DNA from: Frigidibacter sp. SD6-1
Lineage (GTDB): Bacteria > Pseudomonadota > Alphaproteobacteria > Rhodobacterales > Rhodobacteraceae
Length of the DNA: 64,000 nt
Direction: 5' to 3'
Assembly: GCF_030143255.1 (NCBI RefSeq)
Contig: NZ_JARJNR010000012.1
Coordinates: 1 to 64,000, forward strand
Shown here: positions 18,978-26,447 of the stretch, one piece after another
How positions within the stretch are numbered: the first letter of the stretch is position 1
Layout: the number at the start of each line of letters is the position of its first letter
Notes under the pieces: model-generated
Database searches by the model: none
Seen by the model: the letters and a program-made list of their open reading frames with translations, nothing else
What the model was told of the DNA's origin: nothing
Translations under genes and position numbers: made by a program

Positions 18978-19331
18978 CTACGCGGCGATGAACTGCTTCC
19001 AGCGGTAGAACTGGACGTTCAGGGTGCCCGCCGCCCATCCCCGCTCGGCTGCGACTGCCTTCGCCTCCTTGAGCGTCGGTGCCTTGCCGGTCTCGGCGAG
19101 CATCCCGTCCAGCGCGGTCCACACCGCATCGAGCTTGCCCCCGGCACGCGGGCGGATGATGCCGTTGTTCTCGACCTTGACCTTGATCGGGGCGGGTTGC
19201 TCGTCGGTGTGGGTAACCACACCCGTCAGCGCGGCGCGCATTCCGTCATTGTCGAGGTTGGCGTAGCTGATCCCCGCTTCCTTGCACGCGGCGCGGAGCT
19301 GGGTCTTGTTCATCGTGGCATAGTCGGTCAT
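18978..19331 (-). CDS. SAP/Rho-N-like small DNA-binding protein (putative)
   Basis: A 117-residue protein. The first 35 residues (MNKTQLRAACKEAGISYANLDNDGMRAAL is the landmark) have the helix-turn-helix spacing of SAP or Rho-N-like nucleic-acid-binding domains. A second conserved block near 70-115 (KAPTLKEAKAVAAERGW, then LNVQFYRWKQFIAA) is common in phage-encoded proteins. ATG 19331 is chosen over 19355. It is divergent from the nuclease-like gene. Function is inferred from fold resemblance only. Confidence 0.6.
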   Translation of the reverse strand: MTDYATMNKTQLRAACKEAGISYANLDNDGMRAALTGVVTHTDEQPAPIKVKVENNGIIRPRAGGKLDAVWTALDGMLAETGKAPTLKEAKAVAAERGWAAGTLNVQFYRWKQFIAA

Positions 19332-19481
19332 CGGTGGTTCCTTTTCTGTTCTCACCTACGACCTGCATCACATCAGCCGTCGCGCCTGTCTCCGGCGAAA
19401 ATGCATCCATGCCCCGCTTGCGCCTCACGCCTGACACCGTTCATGTTCACCCTCTCGAACAATTCGCCGAAAGCCAGCAGC

Positions 19482-19919
19482 ATGGACGTAAAGAAACCCC
19501 GACCACAATTGACCGGCAATGCCGGGCTGAATTACGCCTCGTGGCAACTCTCGCGGCGGGGCTGGCACGTCATGCCGACCATTCGCAATGCCCGAGGATC
19601 GGACCTAATCGCCACCAACGACGACGAAACGGTTTTCCTCGGCATTCAGTCCAAAGCGCTAAGCAAGCGCTCGGCGGTCCCCCTCGGGCAGCACATCAAC
19701 AACCTGCGTTCGGATTGGTGGATCATTACGATCCACGCCAACAGCGACAACCCGGTTTGCTTTATCCTCCGGTTGGAAGAGGTGCGGTCGCTGGCGGGGC
19801 AGGACCGGAACGGTGGCGCGTGGTGGCTGGAACCAAAGAACTACGACAAGCCTGAGTTTCGTGAGGCGTGGGACCGCCTCACGAACCCCATTTCGCCGAT
19901 AGCCACACCCGGGAGCTAG
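19482..19919 (+). CDS. PD-(D/E)XK nuclease-like protein (putative)
   Basis: A 145-residue protein from ATG 19482 (ATG 19443 would add 13 residues; neither has a good ribosome site). After NYASWQLSRRGWHVMPTIRN it has the pattern of a PD-(D/E)XK core: Asp in RGSDLIATNDDE, then a strand FLGIQSKAL where Q-x-K replaces E-x-K. WWIITIHAN and a terminal helix follow. Small single-domain proteins of this layout include resolvases, restriction-type nucleases and catalytically changed relatives. It is one of only two plus-strand genes in the element and may be cargo. Activity unproven. Confidence 0.6.
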   Translation: MDVKKPRPQLTGNAGLNYASWQLSRRGWHVMPTIRNARGSDLIATNDDETVFLGIQSKALSKRSAVPLGQHINNLRSDWWIITIHANSDNPVCFILRLEEVRSLAGQDRNGGAWWLEPKNYDKPEFREAWDRLTNPISPIATPGS

Positions 19920-19924
19920 CGGCG

Positions 19925-20590
19925 CTACCCCATCTTCAGGGGACCAAACATCCCTGACTGCACCATCGCCATGTAGATGTTCTTCATCGCAATGGCGGTG
20001 TCCTGTTCCACGAACAGCGACGACCTAGCCCCGTGAGGTACGCCAAGAAGGTAGGGGCGCATGGTCTCCCAAGATTCCGCCCTTTCCGCCCACCGCCAAC
20101 ACGGCAGCTCCTGCTCAAGCATGAGCGGCACCGCAAGCGACTTCGGAACCATCTTGCCGGGGTTGAGGGGCTGCGACCATTCACAGCGCACCAGAACCGG
20201 GGTGGTCCCGTCTGCGTAGAACGGAATGTCAACCTGCTCGGCGGTGATGGTCGCGCACGGGTGGCTGGGCAGCGCCTCCACCGCCTCAATCACCCTGTCG
20301 GGGTTACCGTAGGGGCAGGTGATAAAGCCGTGGGCGAAGTGCCTCGTGTGGTCGAGTCCCTCATACCCGCAGCGTTCGTTCGGGTTCGTTTCGGGATGCC
20401 GCCCATCATGGTTCACAACAAGCGGGTGCCAGGTCGGGTAGGCGTCCACCACGGGACCGCACTTGTCTACGATGTCGAGCAGCGCTTCTTCTGCGCGCTG
20501 ACGGTCGGGACCGGACAGGTGCCTGCCCAACAGGTACGACTTGACCCTCTCGTAGCCACCGGCTGCGTCTTCTTCTGCACGAAATGCCAT
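19925..20590 (-). CDS. Hypothetical element protein (221 aa)
   Basis: Starts at ATG 20590, where GGAG lies 6 bases upstream; frames extending to 20758 have no such site. Landmarks are YERVKSYLLGRHLSGPD, NERCGYEGLDHTRHFAHGFITCP, and an Asp/Trp-rich middle (VLVRCEWSQPLNPGKMVPK). The several His and Cys around 85-110 could bind a metal. I recognise no family. Directly upstream (20600-20672) are repeated ACGCATG motifs that look like operators. Confidence 0.6.
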   Translation of the reverse strand: MAFRAEEDAAGGYERVKSYLLGRHLSGPDRQRAEEALLDIVDKCGPVVDAYPTWHPLVVNHDGRHPETNPNERCGYEGLDHTRHFAHGFITCPYGNPDRVIEAVEALPSHPCATITAEQVDIPFYADGTTPVLVRCEWSQPLNPGKMVPKSLAVPLMLEQELPCWRWAERAESWETMRPYLLGVPHGARSSLFVEQDTAIAMKNIYMAMVQSGMFGPLKMG

Positions 20591-20614
20591 GTTTGACTCC
20601 ATACGACATGCTTC

Positions 20615-20672
20615 ACGCATGAATTTATCACGGTACGCATGAAATTCAAGTATCGTGCGCAACATGCGTTCA
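20615..20672. promoter_or_regulatory. Repeated ACGCATG operator-like sites
   Basis: ACGCATGAA occurs at 20615-20623 and 20635-20643, exactly 20 bases apart (two helical turns). An inverted copy AACATGCGTTCA lies at 20661-20672. They sit just upstream of the 20590 start. Confidence 0.4.
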
Positions 20673-20851
20673 CCACGCACGGCGCGGCGCTCATCGCTGC
20701 GATGGCTCCCCAGCTGGATGCTACGGAAGGTTTGGATGACCACACCGGCAACGGACACAACGGGTTAGGTGCCCCGTGCCGTTGATACCCGGTCAAGTGG
20801 ACGACCATTACACGGACGCAAATAACCGCGTAATGCAGGTAGTTGTAACTG

Positions 20852-21005
20852 CCACCCCTATATGCAAATCCGAGTTACAACACTAACAACACTAACAACA
20901 CACCAAATGTTAGCGCTAACTGTTTACTATTCGTTTTGGACGAACAGCAATTTCAGATGTTAGTGTTGTAAGTGTTGTTATCCCAATTTGCATAGGGGGG
21001 GTGGG
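20852..21005. other. Candidate replication origin: iterons in a long inverted repeat
   Basis: AT-rich DNA inside a GC-rich element. The left arm (20852-20898) and right arm (20958-21005) are imperfect inverted repeats sharing CCACCCC, TATGCAAAT and the repeat block. The left block is three tandem 9-mers (ACAACACTA, ACAACACTA, ACAACACAC at 20877-20903); the right block has two inverted copies at 20961-20978. Between them is a TTAGCGCTAA palindrome. It lies directly downstream of the RepA-like gene's stop. Confidence 0.6.
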
Positions 21006-21021
21006 ATTACAACACCCCGCG

Positions 21022-22479
21022 TCAGTTCGTTTCCTCGGCCTTAATCGGGCGGTACAGGGTGAGGTTCTTTGCCCCTGTGGTCAGCTCGACTTTATGGACA
21101 AATTCGAATTGACGCAGGTCCATATCGACCTTCGCCCATTGCGCCCGGTTCACCTTCACGTCCGGCAACTGGCACTCGACCTGCTCACGGGTAATGAACG
21201 GTTCGCTGCCCGCGTGGACCATCTCGACCAGCTTGTTCCGAACAATGTCCGCCACGGTGAGCTTGCGACGGTCCTCGAAGCCTTCACCCTCCTTCGGCAC
21301 TGTGGTTGCCTCCTGCCACAGCTCCTCCATCGCGCGCCTGCCCCACACAACCGCCCCCGGCTCGACCTTCACCAGCACCGTGTCGGGACCATCCTTGCGC
21401 TCGTACAGCACATGCACCGGCGCGGTCTTGTACGACAGCCCGAACCAGACGAGGTTGGTTTTAGCAACGACCGCGACGTATTCATTTTCTTCCCGAAGGT
21501 CTTGCGCGTGCAGGAATGACAAGCGCGGGCTGTTCACCCACGCCGTTGCCCCCATCACCGAATCCGCGAGGTATTCATGCTTCCCCTTGTTGGCGTGTCC
21601 GATCACGGCAATCGTCAGGTTGTGCCGCTCCGCAATCCCTTGGAGGTAGGCCATCAGCTTCTTGACGCCCTCATCGCTGTTCGGTCCCGCCTGCCGCTCC
21701 CATGTGGTCAGCCCGACCGCCGTGTCCAGCACCACCAACCGCAGCGATTGCACCCCCGCGTGGGCGGGCAGGTTCTCGATGCGCACGGCAGCGGCAATGA
21801 TCGCCGGTTCCAGGTGCTCGTATACGTTGAAGGTCGAGCCAACCGTGCGCCCTTGGTGATCCTGCTTCACGGCGACCGCCTTCACGACCTGAAGCGTCCC
21901 GTCCCCGCCGCCGGCCTTCGTGTGGCGCACCTTGATCCAGTCCGTCAATTCCTCGCAACTGATCCAGAGGGTGGAGGCGAAGCCGCTGATGTGAGCAGCC
22001 ATACTCGCGACGAAGGACGACTTTGCGCTGGACCCTCGTCCGTAGAAGCCGACAACGCACCGCTCAGGCAGATACGGGTCCAGAAGGTAGCGAAGCGTGA
22101 TCTTGGCGGTATCGCTGGACATAGCAAACTCCAATTCGATGCTGTTCGGGTCGGCCTGCGGCGGGAGTCTGGTCTGTGCGCCCTGCTTCATCCCCTCGCG
22201 CCGCGTCCGTTCTTCCTCCTGCTTGAGCTTCAGTTCTTCGCCCTTCGTAAATTCCTCTTGCAGCTTCTTGGCTTCGGCCATTCGGTCCCGCTCAGCCTCA
22301 GCTTTGCGCGCCTCAAATTCCGTTTTCCGGGTCTGAGGGTCCATTGCCGCTCTTTCTTCATGTTCGGCGCGCAGATGTTCCGGGGCGATTGACGCAAGGA
22401 ACCGATCTTCCTCAGGCGTGGTCTCACGCACCGCGAACCAATCAAGCGCTTTACCATCGGCTTTGGAATTGTCAGCCAC
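21022..22479 (-). CDS. RepA-like AAA/RecA-fold ATPase
   Basis: A 485-residue protein starting GTG with GGAGGT upstream. An acidic/basic coiled coil (about 45-100) precedes a RecA-fold ATPase (about 125-330): Walker A-like GFYGRGSSAKSS (144-155), Walker B LVVLDTA and sensor-like IAVIGHANKG. It resembles the AAA_25/RepA hexameric helicase family of plasmids and P4-like elements. The glycine normally before the Walker A lysine is alanine here. A C-terminal winged-helix-like region (about 390-470) may bind DNA. Adjacent to the iteron region, so probably the replication protein. Confidence 0.78.
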   Translation of the reverse strand: MADNSKADGKALDWFAVRETTPEEDRFLASIAPEHLRAEHEERAAMDPQTRKTEFEARKAEAERDRMAEAKKLQEEFTKGEELKLKQEEERTRREGMKQGAQTRLPPQADPNSIELEFAMSSDTAKITLRYLLDPYLPERCVVGFYGRGSSAKSSFVASMAAHISGFASTLWISCEELTDWIKVRHTKAGGGDGTLQVVKAVAVKQDHQGRTVGSTFNVYEHLEPAIIAAAVRIENLPAHAGVQSLRLVVLDTAVGLTTWERQAGPNSDEGVKKLMAYLQGIAERHNLTIAVIGHANKGKHEYLADSVMGATAWVNSPRLSFLHAQDLREENEYVAVVAKTNLVWFGLSYKTAPVHVLYERKDGPDTVLVKVEPGAVVWGRRAMEELWQEATTVPKEGEGFEDRRKLTVADIVRNKLVEMVHAGSEPFITREQVECQLPDVKVNRAQWAKVDMDLRQFEFVHKVELTTGAKNLTLYRPIKAEETN

Positions 22480-22608
22480 GGCGCACCTCCGCCGCGCGAA
22501 TGCACGAATTGGGTTTACGCCTGTAATTGAAGCGCTGGCCGTGCAGCGCGGTATCGGGTAGGTTTCCCATTGTGCTTGTCTCGCTATGCAAGGTGGGATT
22601 GCGTTGCT

Positions 22609-22646
22609 ATCGCCCGGGAGCTGGTCACTTCCGGGCGATTTTATTG
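22609..22646 (+). terminator. Hairpin with T-tract between repA-like and AlpA-like genes
   Basis: A 9-bp stem ATCGCCCGG / CCGGGCGAT (22609-22617 and 22631-22639) is followed by TTTATT on the plus strand. It would block plus-strand read-through into this block; the flanking genes run on the minus strand. Confidence 0.45.
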
Positions 22647-22700
22647 GCGGCGCTTACTGCGGACTTGCTGCGGGCGGCTCGTGTCCAAATTCGGCAGCAA

Positions 22701-23030
22701 TTACCTGCCCCCGCCATTGATGGACCGTAAAGCGTTCGCGGAATACTCGCTGGTACTCCCGGCGCTATGCTGTTCGATCCACTCAAGAACATCACCGAGC
22801 CGGTAGCGCACGGGCGATTGGGCAGTCGGACCAAGTTTGATGAAGCGCGGTCCCTTGGACTTGAATCTCCATATCTCGAGAGAATTGTTCCGAATGCCGA
22901 GCAGCTCGGCGGTCTCTTGGGAGGTGAGAAGTTTGTTGGGATCGGGCGCGCGATATGTCGCGGTCTCGGTCGGCGGAATAGAAGCCGCACGGTTCCCGTT
23001 GATCCACGGAGGCGTAATGGTGTCAGACAT
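22701..23030 (-). CDS. AlpA/MerR-like helix-turn-helix regulator
   Basis: A 109-residue protein starting MSDTITPPW at 23030 (AGGA upstream). The core LLTSQETAELLGIRNNSLEIW, then GPRFIKLG and VRYRLGDVLEWIEQH, is the winged HTH of AlpA/excisionase-type proteins. These act as excision factors or activators of integrase and replication genes in P4-like elements. Position between the integrase side and the RepA-like gene fits this role. Confidence 0.78.
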   Translation of the reverse strand: MSDTITPPWINGNRAASIPPTETATYRAPDPNKLLTSQETAELLGIRNNSLEIWRFKSKGPRFIKLGPTAQSPVRYRLGDVLEWIEQHSAGSTSEYSANALRSINGGGR

Positions 23031-23364
23031 ACTAGCGGTCCTATGGGGATCGGGTTCCCGCCTGTGAGCCATGTCACTCAGACGTAGCCGCGTCCCCATG
23101 GACCGCAATTTTTCGCCCAAACCACTTGGCTCAATGCCGAGAGCGCTTCCTCAGCGCGGCAGTAAGGGCAGGCCTTGGGAAGCTACAATAAGCTGCTTAA
23201 TTCTAGCAAGCGAAATATTGCACGCGTTCTGCGGGTAAATGCGGTTGCACGGCCACCCCCCAAAAAACGCGCGTACAGCGCTGAGAGCGCGGGGCCACTG
23301 GTAGGGTAGCGGCCCACCCCGCACCCCCGCTGCCGCGCGGGAAAACGGGGTGTACGGGGTGCTA
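23031..23364. other. 334-bp intergenic region, no gene seen
   Basis: Contains the AlpA-like gene's upstream region with a 9-bp palindrome AAGCTGCTT at 23190-23198 in AT-rich DNA. A GC-rich tail follows with GGGTAGCGGC (an inverted CGCTACCC repeat) near 23303-23312 and CCCCCCAAAAAACGCGCG-like runs near 23255-23272. Nothing coding is supported. Confidence 0.5.
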
Positions 23365-23598
23365 TTAGCGCTGGGGTAGCGGCACCACATTGCTGCGGGC
23401 CGATCCCGTTTCACGTTCCCATTTTTCGAGGTGAGCGACCAACGACTGTTGGACAGCAAATTGGAGGTCGCGCAAGGACACGCGCGGGCGGTCAGGGTCG
23501 CAGCAATCGGAGTAAGTGTTTTTATCAACTTCGCAAGCGGCGTAGTCCAAAACTGAAAGAGCCTCTTCGATACTGATGCGAATACCGAGATCGGTCAT
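23365..23598 (-). CDS. Small acidic hypothetical protein
   Basis: A 77-residue protein, MTDLGIRISIEEALSVLDYA..., ending NVVPLPQR. It is helical and acidic with two cysteines (CCDPDRP). GGGATGACC lies before the ATG at 23598; an alternative ATG is at 23607. It lies between the AlpA-like gene and the integrase. No family recognised. Confidence 0.5.
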   Translation of the reverse strand: MTDLGIRISIEEALSVLDYAACEVDKNTYSDCCDPDRPRVSLRDLQFAVQQSLVAHLEKWERETGSARSNVVPLPQR

Positions 23599-23789
23599 TG
23601 TGGTCATCCCATTTGGATGCAGCCGTCTGCATTGCAGACGGCTAGCGGGTTGTGATGTGATTAGAACCCGCCATTGACCCATGTCCTGCATGGCGCGCCG
23701 TTAGAAAGAATCACAAAAGAACAGCGCGAGCAAGTGTTATTCCTGCCCGCGCTTTCAACAGTCGGTTTTTGAGCTATGGACGATGTTGG

Positions 23790-25130
23790 TCAGGCGGTAG
23801 CCCCGAGCTGCACCACGTTCTTCCCCGCTGCGACCGCCGCCTTCTGTTCGATCCAGCCGCCGATTTGTTCAATCTCGGGGTGCAGCCAGCGCAGGTCGGT
23901 CAGGTCAAGATACGCGCGGCTGGTCACGTCCTCTTGGGCAGGCTTGTGACCGATCAACAAATCGGTGCGGAATTTCTCGATGCGCAGCTCGCGCTGCGAG
24001 ATGTTGGAAAGCGTCTTGCGCAGCCCGTGCGCTCCGACGATGCGCCCAGCCAGCCTGTCCACTTCAGCCAACACCGTGCGCGGGTCGGTGATATGCCCAT
24101 CCTTGCCCCGGCTGGGGAACACATGGTCGTTCCCCTCCACCCGCTTGCAAGCATCAAGGATGGCAATGGTGGCGGAGGACAACGGCAACATGATCGGCTT
24201 GCCCTGCTTCCGGTCCCCGAGGAACCAATACGACCTGGCGGGGCCTTCGCGGTCGATGTGAACGTCAGTCCACAGCAGCTTGGACGCCTCGCCCCTGCGG
24301 CAACCTGTGGTGAGCAGGAACATCACGAAATTCACCCCGGCCAACACATCACGGTTGCGAGCGGTCTCGCGCGCGGCGAGCAGCATGTTCCAGACCGCAC
24401 CCACCTTGTCGAAAGGGACATAACGGTCGGTGCGGTCGCCCAGCGTTGCCCAGTGCCGCTTCATCGCACCGACGGGGTTGACCGGGATCAGCGGGCTACC
24501 GTCCGCAAGCTGGTGTTCGTCGGCGGCGTAGTTCAGGATGATGCGCAGGACCACCATCGCCGAGTTGGCGCTGGCCGGTGCCCCGCCCTTCCGCTTCTTC
24601 CCCTTCAACCCGCCGCGTACCAGTTCCGCGTGCCGCTCGCGCACCATGTCGCGGGTGATGCTGACCACAGGCTTGTCTGCCCAGTCCTTGAAGGTCTTGT
24701 CGATGAAGAAGCGATACCAGTCTTTCGTGCTCTCCTTCAGCTTGCCCGGCCTGCCAAGGTAGCTGTCGAACACGTCCTTGAGCGTGATGCCTTCCAGCTC
24801 CTGCTTCTTCTTCGCGGCTTCCTCCTGCGCCTTCTTCTCCGCTTCCACGGCGCGCGGGTCGATACCCCGGCTCATTGCCAGCACCAACTCCCGCGCCTCG
24901 TCCCGTGCGCGCTCGACTGTCAGCGGACCATAGGCGCCCACCGTGATCCGCACTGCGGCGCTGGCACCGCCCTTGATGCGGCGCTGCACGATGAAGATGC
25001 GCTTGCCCTTGGGGGTCACCTTTAAGCCGAACCCGGCAATGTCGGTGTCCCAAAAGAAGGCGTCTTGGTTGCTAGCAACCACCTTGTCGACGAAGGTCTT
25101 GGTGAGTTTGACGGTTGTTCTGTCGGACAT
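23790..25130 (-). CDS. P4-type tyrosine recombinase (integrase)
   Basis: A 446-residue integrase with an N-terminal DUF4102 arm-binding domain (TDIAGFGLKVTPKGKRIFIVQ), a central SAM-like core-binding domain (about 130-230), and a catalytic domain with Arg in TTGCRRGEASKLLW, HGLRKTL (His-x-x-Arg) and the nucleophile Tyr in TSRAYLDL. Start 25130 is supported by GGGGATT. It ends an element whose attR lies 150 bases from its start codon, the usual arrangement for tRNA-targeting P4-like integrases. It is expected to recombine the tRNA-Asn 3' end. Confidence 0.93.
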   Translation of the reverse strand: MSDRTTVKLTKTFVDKVVASNQDAFFWDTDIAGFGLKVTPKGKRIFIVQRRIKGGASAAVRITVGAYGPLTVERARDEARELVLAMSRGIDPRAVEAEKKAQEEAAKKKQELEGITLKDVFDSYLGRPGKLKESTKDWYRFFIDKTFKDWADKPVVSITRDMVRERHAELVRGGLKGKKRKGGAPASANSAMVVLRIILNYAADEHQLADGSPLIPVNPVGAMKRHWATLGDRTDRYVPFDKVGAVWNMLLAARETARNRDVLAGVNFVMFLLTTGCRRGEASKLLWTDVHIDREGPARSYWFLGDRKQGKPIMLPLSSATIAILDACKRVEGNDHVFPSRGKDGHITDPRTVLAEVDRLAGRIVGAHGLRKTLSNISQRELRIEKFRTDLLIGHKPAQEDVTSRAYLDLTDLRWLHPEIEQIGGWIEQKAAVAAGKNVVQLGATA

Positions 25131-25282
25131 AGCAAAATCCCCAGCAAGCAAATAGCAAACGGTTGCGGTACGGCTGCATAAAGCTACGCTCGGGCAGGTT
25201 AGTCAGTCAAGTATCTGATTTTGCTACAAAAATAAAGCTACACCGGGGTTATGCAAAGCTGCGTAAAGGTGCGCGGCTCGAT

Positions 25283-25330
25283 ACTGTTAATCAATTGGTC
25301 GTAGGTTCGATCCCTACCGCCGGAGCCAAT
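25283..25330 (+). repeat. attR: 48-bp direct repeat of the tRNA-Asn 3' part
   Basis: Exact copy of 15071-15118, without the 5' part of the tRNA, so it is not a functional tRNA gene. It marks the right boundary of the element. Confidence 0.95.
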
Positions 25331-25431
25331 CAGTAGAAACCGATGGGAAGTACCGCGATAGCGGGCGCGGACCGCGGTAGGGATTGCGGATGGCCGACCG
25401 GAAGTGCGGAACCTCAGCCTCAGCCTAACCC

Positions 25432-26337
25432 TCAGCCGCCGCCGCCCATCGCGACCGACATGAAGGCGCGGAAGATCGTTGCGGGCTGGCTGTGCGGACG
25501 CTTGCGCGACCAGGCGAGGCCGACATCCATGCTGGGAATGTCCTGATCGACCGGCCTGAGTTCGATCCGCTGCCCTTCCAGGGACCAGGGGCGATAGACC
25601 ATGTCCGACAGGATCGTCACGCCCATGCCCGCTGCCACCAGCGACCGGACGGCCTCGACCGAGCTGGTGGCGAAGATCACGTTCGGCGCCAGCCCCGCCT
25701 CCTGCCAGTAGCGTCCGGCGGTGGTGCGCGCCTCGTCGACGGTCAGCATCACATAGGGTTCACGGGCCACGTCGGCCAGGGTCACGCGGTCCTGGCCCAA
25801 AAGCGGGTGGTCGGCGGGAAGCCACAGCCTGCGCCGCGACCGCATCAGCGTTTCCTGTTCGATCTCGGCCCGGTTCGCGAGGTTCGAGACCAGCATCACC
25901 GCGATGTCGACCGAGCCCTCGATGATGCCCTTCTCGATCTCGCCGCGTGGCAGTTCGATCATTTCCAGTGCGATATCGGGATAGGCGCGGCGGAAGCGGG
26001 CATAGTGCCGGGTCATGAAATAGCCCGCGACAGTATAGGTGGCGGCGACGCGCAGGCTGCCCTGCGCCGCGCGCCCCTCGCCGAGCGGGCTGCGCACGGC
26101 GTCCTCGACGGCGGCGGCGATGTTGCGCGCGTGATGCAGGAAGCGCGCGCCCGCGATGGTGGGCGTCACGCCGGCCGGCGTGCGTTCCAGAAGCTGGACA
26201 CCCAACTGCGCTTCGAGCGCCTGTATCGCGGCCGTGACGGCAGATTGCGAGACGTTCATCTCCATGGCGGCATGGCTGATCTGTCCGGTTTCCACCGCGG
26301 CGATGAAGTATCGCACCTGCCGGAACGTAATGGACAT
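25432..26337 (-). CDS. LysR-family transcriptional regulator
   Basis: A 301-residue LTTR. The N-terminal winged HTH (FRQVRYFIAAVETGQISHAA, then VSQSAVTAAIQALEAQLG, residues about 4-45) is followed by a periplasmic-binding-like effector domain from about 90. ATG 26337 has GAGG upstream; GTG 26340 is possible. It is divergent from the pxpA operon, so it most likely controls that operon in response to its substrate. The 110-base intergenic region is AT-rich (AGAATTTAGAATTTTA near 26374-26389). Confidence 0.88.
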   Translation of the reverse strand: MSITFRQVRYFIAAVETGQISHAAMEMNVSQSAVTAAIQALEAQLGVQLLERTPAGVTPTIAGARFLHHARNIAAAVEDAVRSPLGEGRAAQGSLRVAATYTVAGYFMTRHYARFRRAYPDIALEMIELPRGEIEKGIIEGSVDIAVMLVSNLANRAEIEQETLMRSRRRLWLPADHPLLGQDRVTLADVAREPYVMLTVDEARTTAGRYWQEAGLAPNVIFATSSVEAVRSLVAAGMGVTILSDMVYRPWSLEGQRIELRPVDQDIPSMDVGLAWSRKRPHSQPATIFRAFMSVAMGGGG

Positions 26338-26447
26338 CACTCAACCTCATCTGATTTTTCGATACGATGATACAGAATTTAGAATTTTACAATATGAGGG
26401 TCGCGCCGCACGATCCCCTCGACAAGGTTCATTCGGGGAGGCGGGTG

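Larger units (their letters stand above)
15071..25330. mobile_element. 10.26-kb element integrated in tRNA-Asn (satellite-like island)
   Basis: Bounded by exact 48-bp repeats. A P4-type tyrosine recombinase sits beside attR. Inside are an AlpA-like regulator, a RepA-like ATPase next to an origin-like region, mostly minus-strand small genes including a DUF5681 protein, and two plus-strand cargo-like genes (DUF4145; PD-(D/E)XK-like). No portal, capsid, tail, lysis, relaxase or type IV secretion gene is seen. The gene set suits a phage satellite or an integrated plasmid-like island better than a prophage or ICE. Confidence 0.92.

Noticed and set aside
22527-22730. Plus-strand short frames between the RepA-like and AlpA-like genes
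   Set aside because: No ribosome site or conserved motif; region holds a hairpin with T-tract instead.
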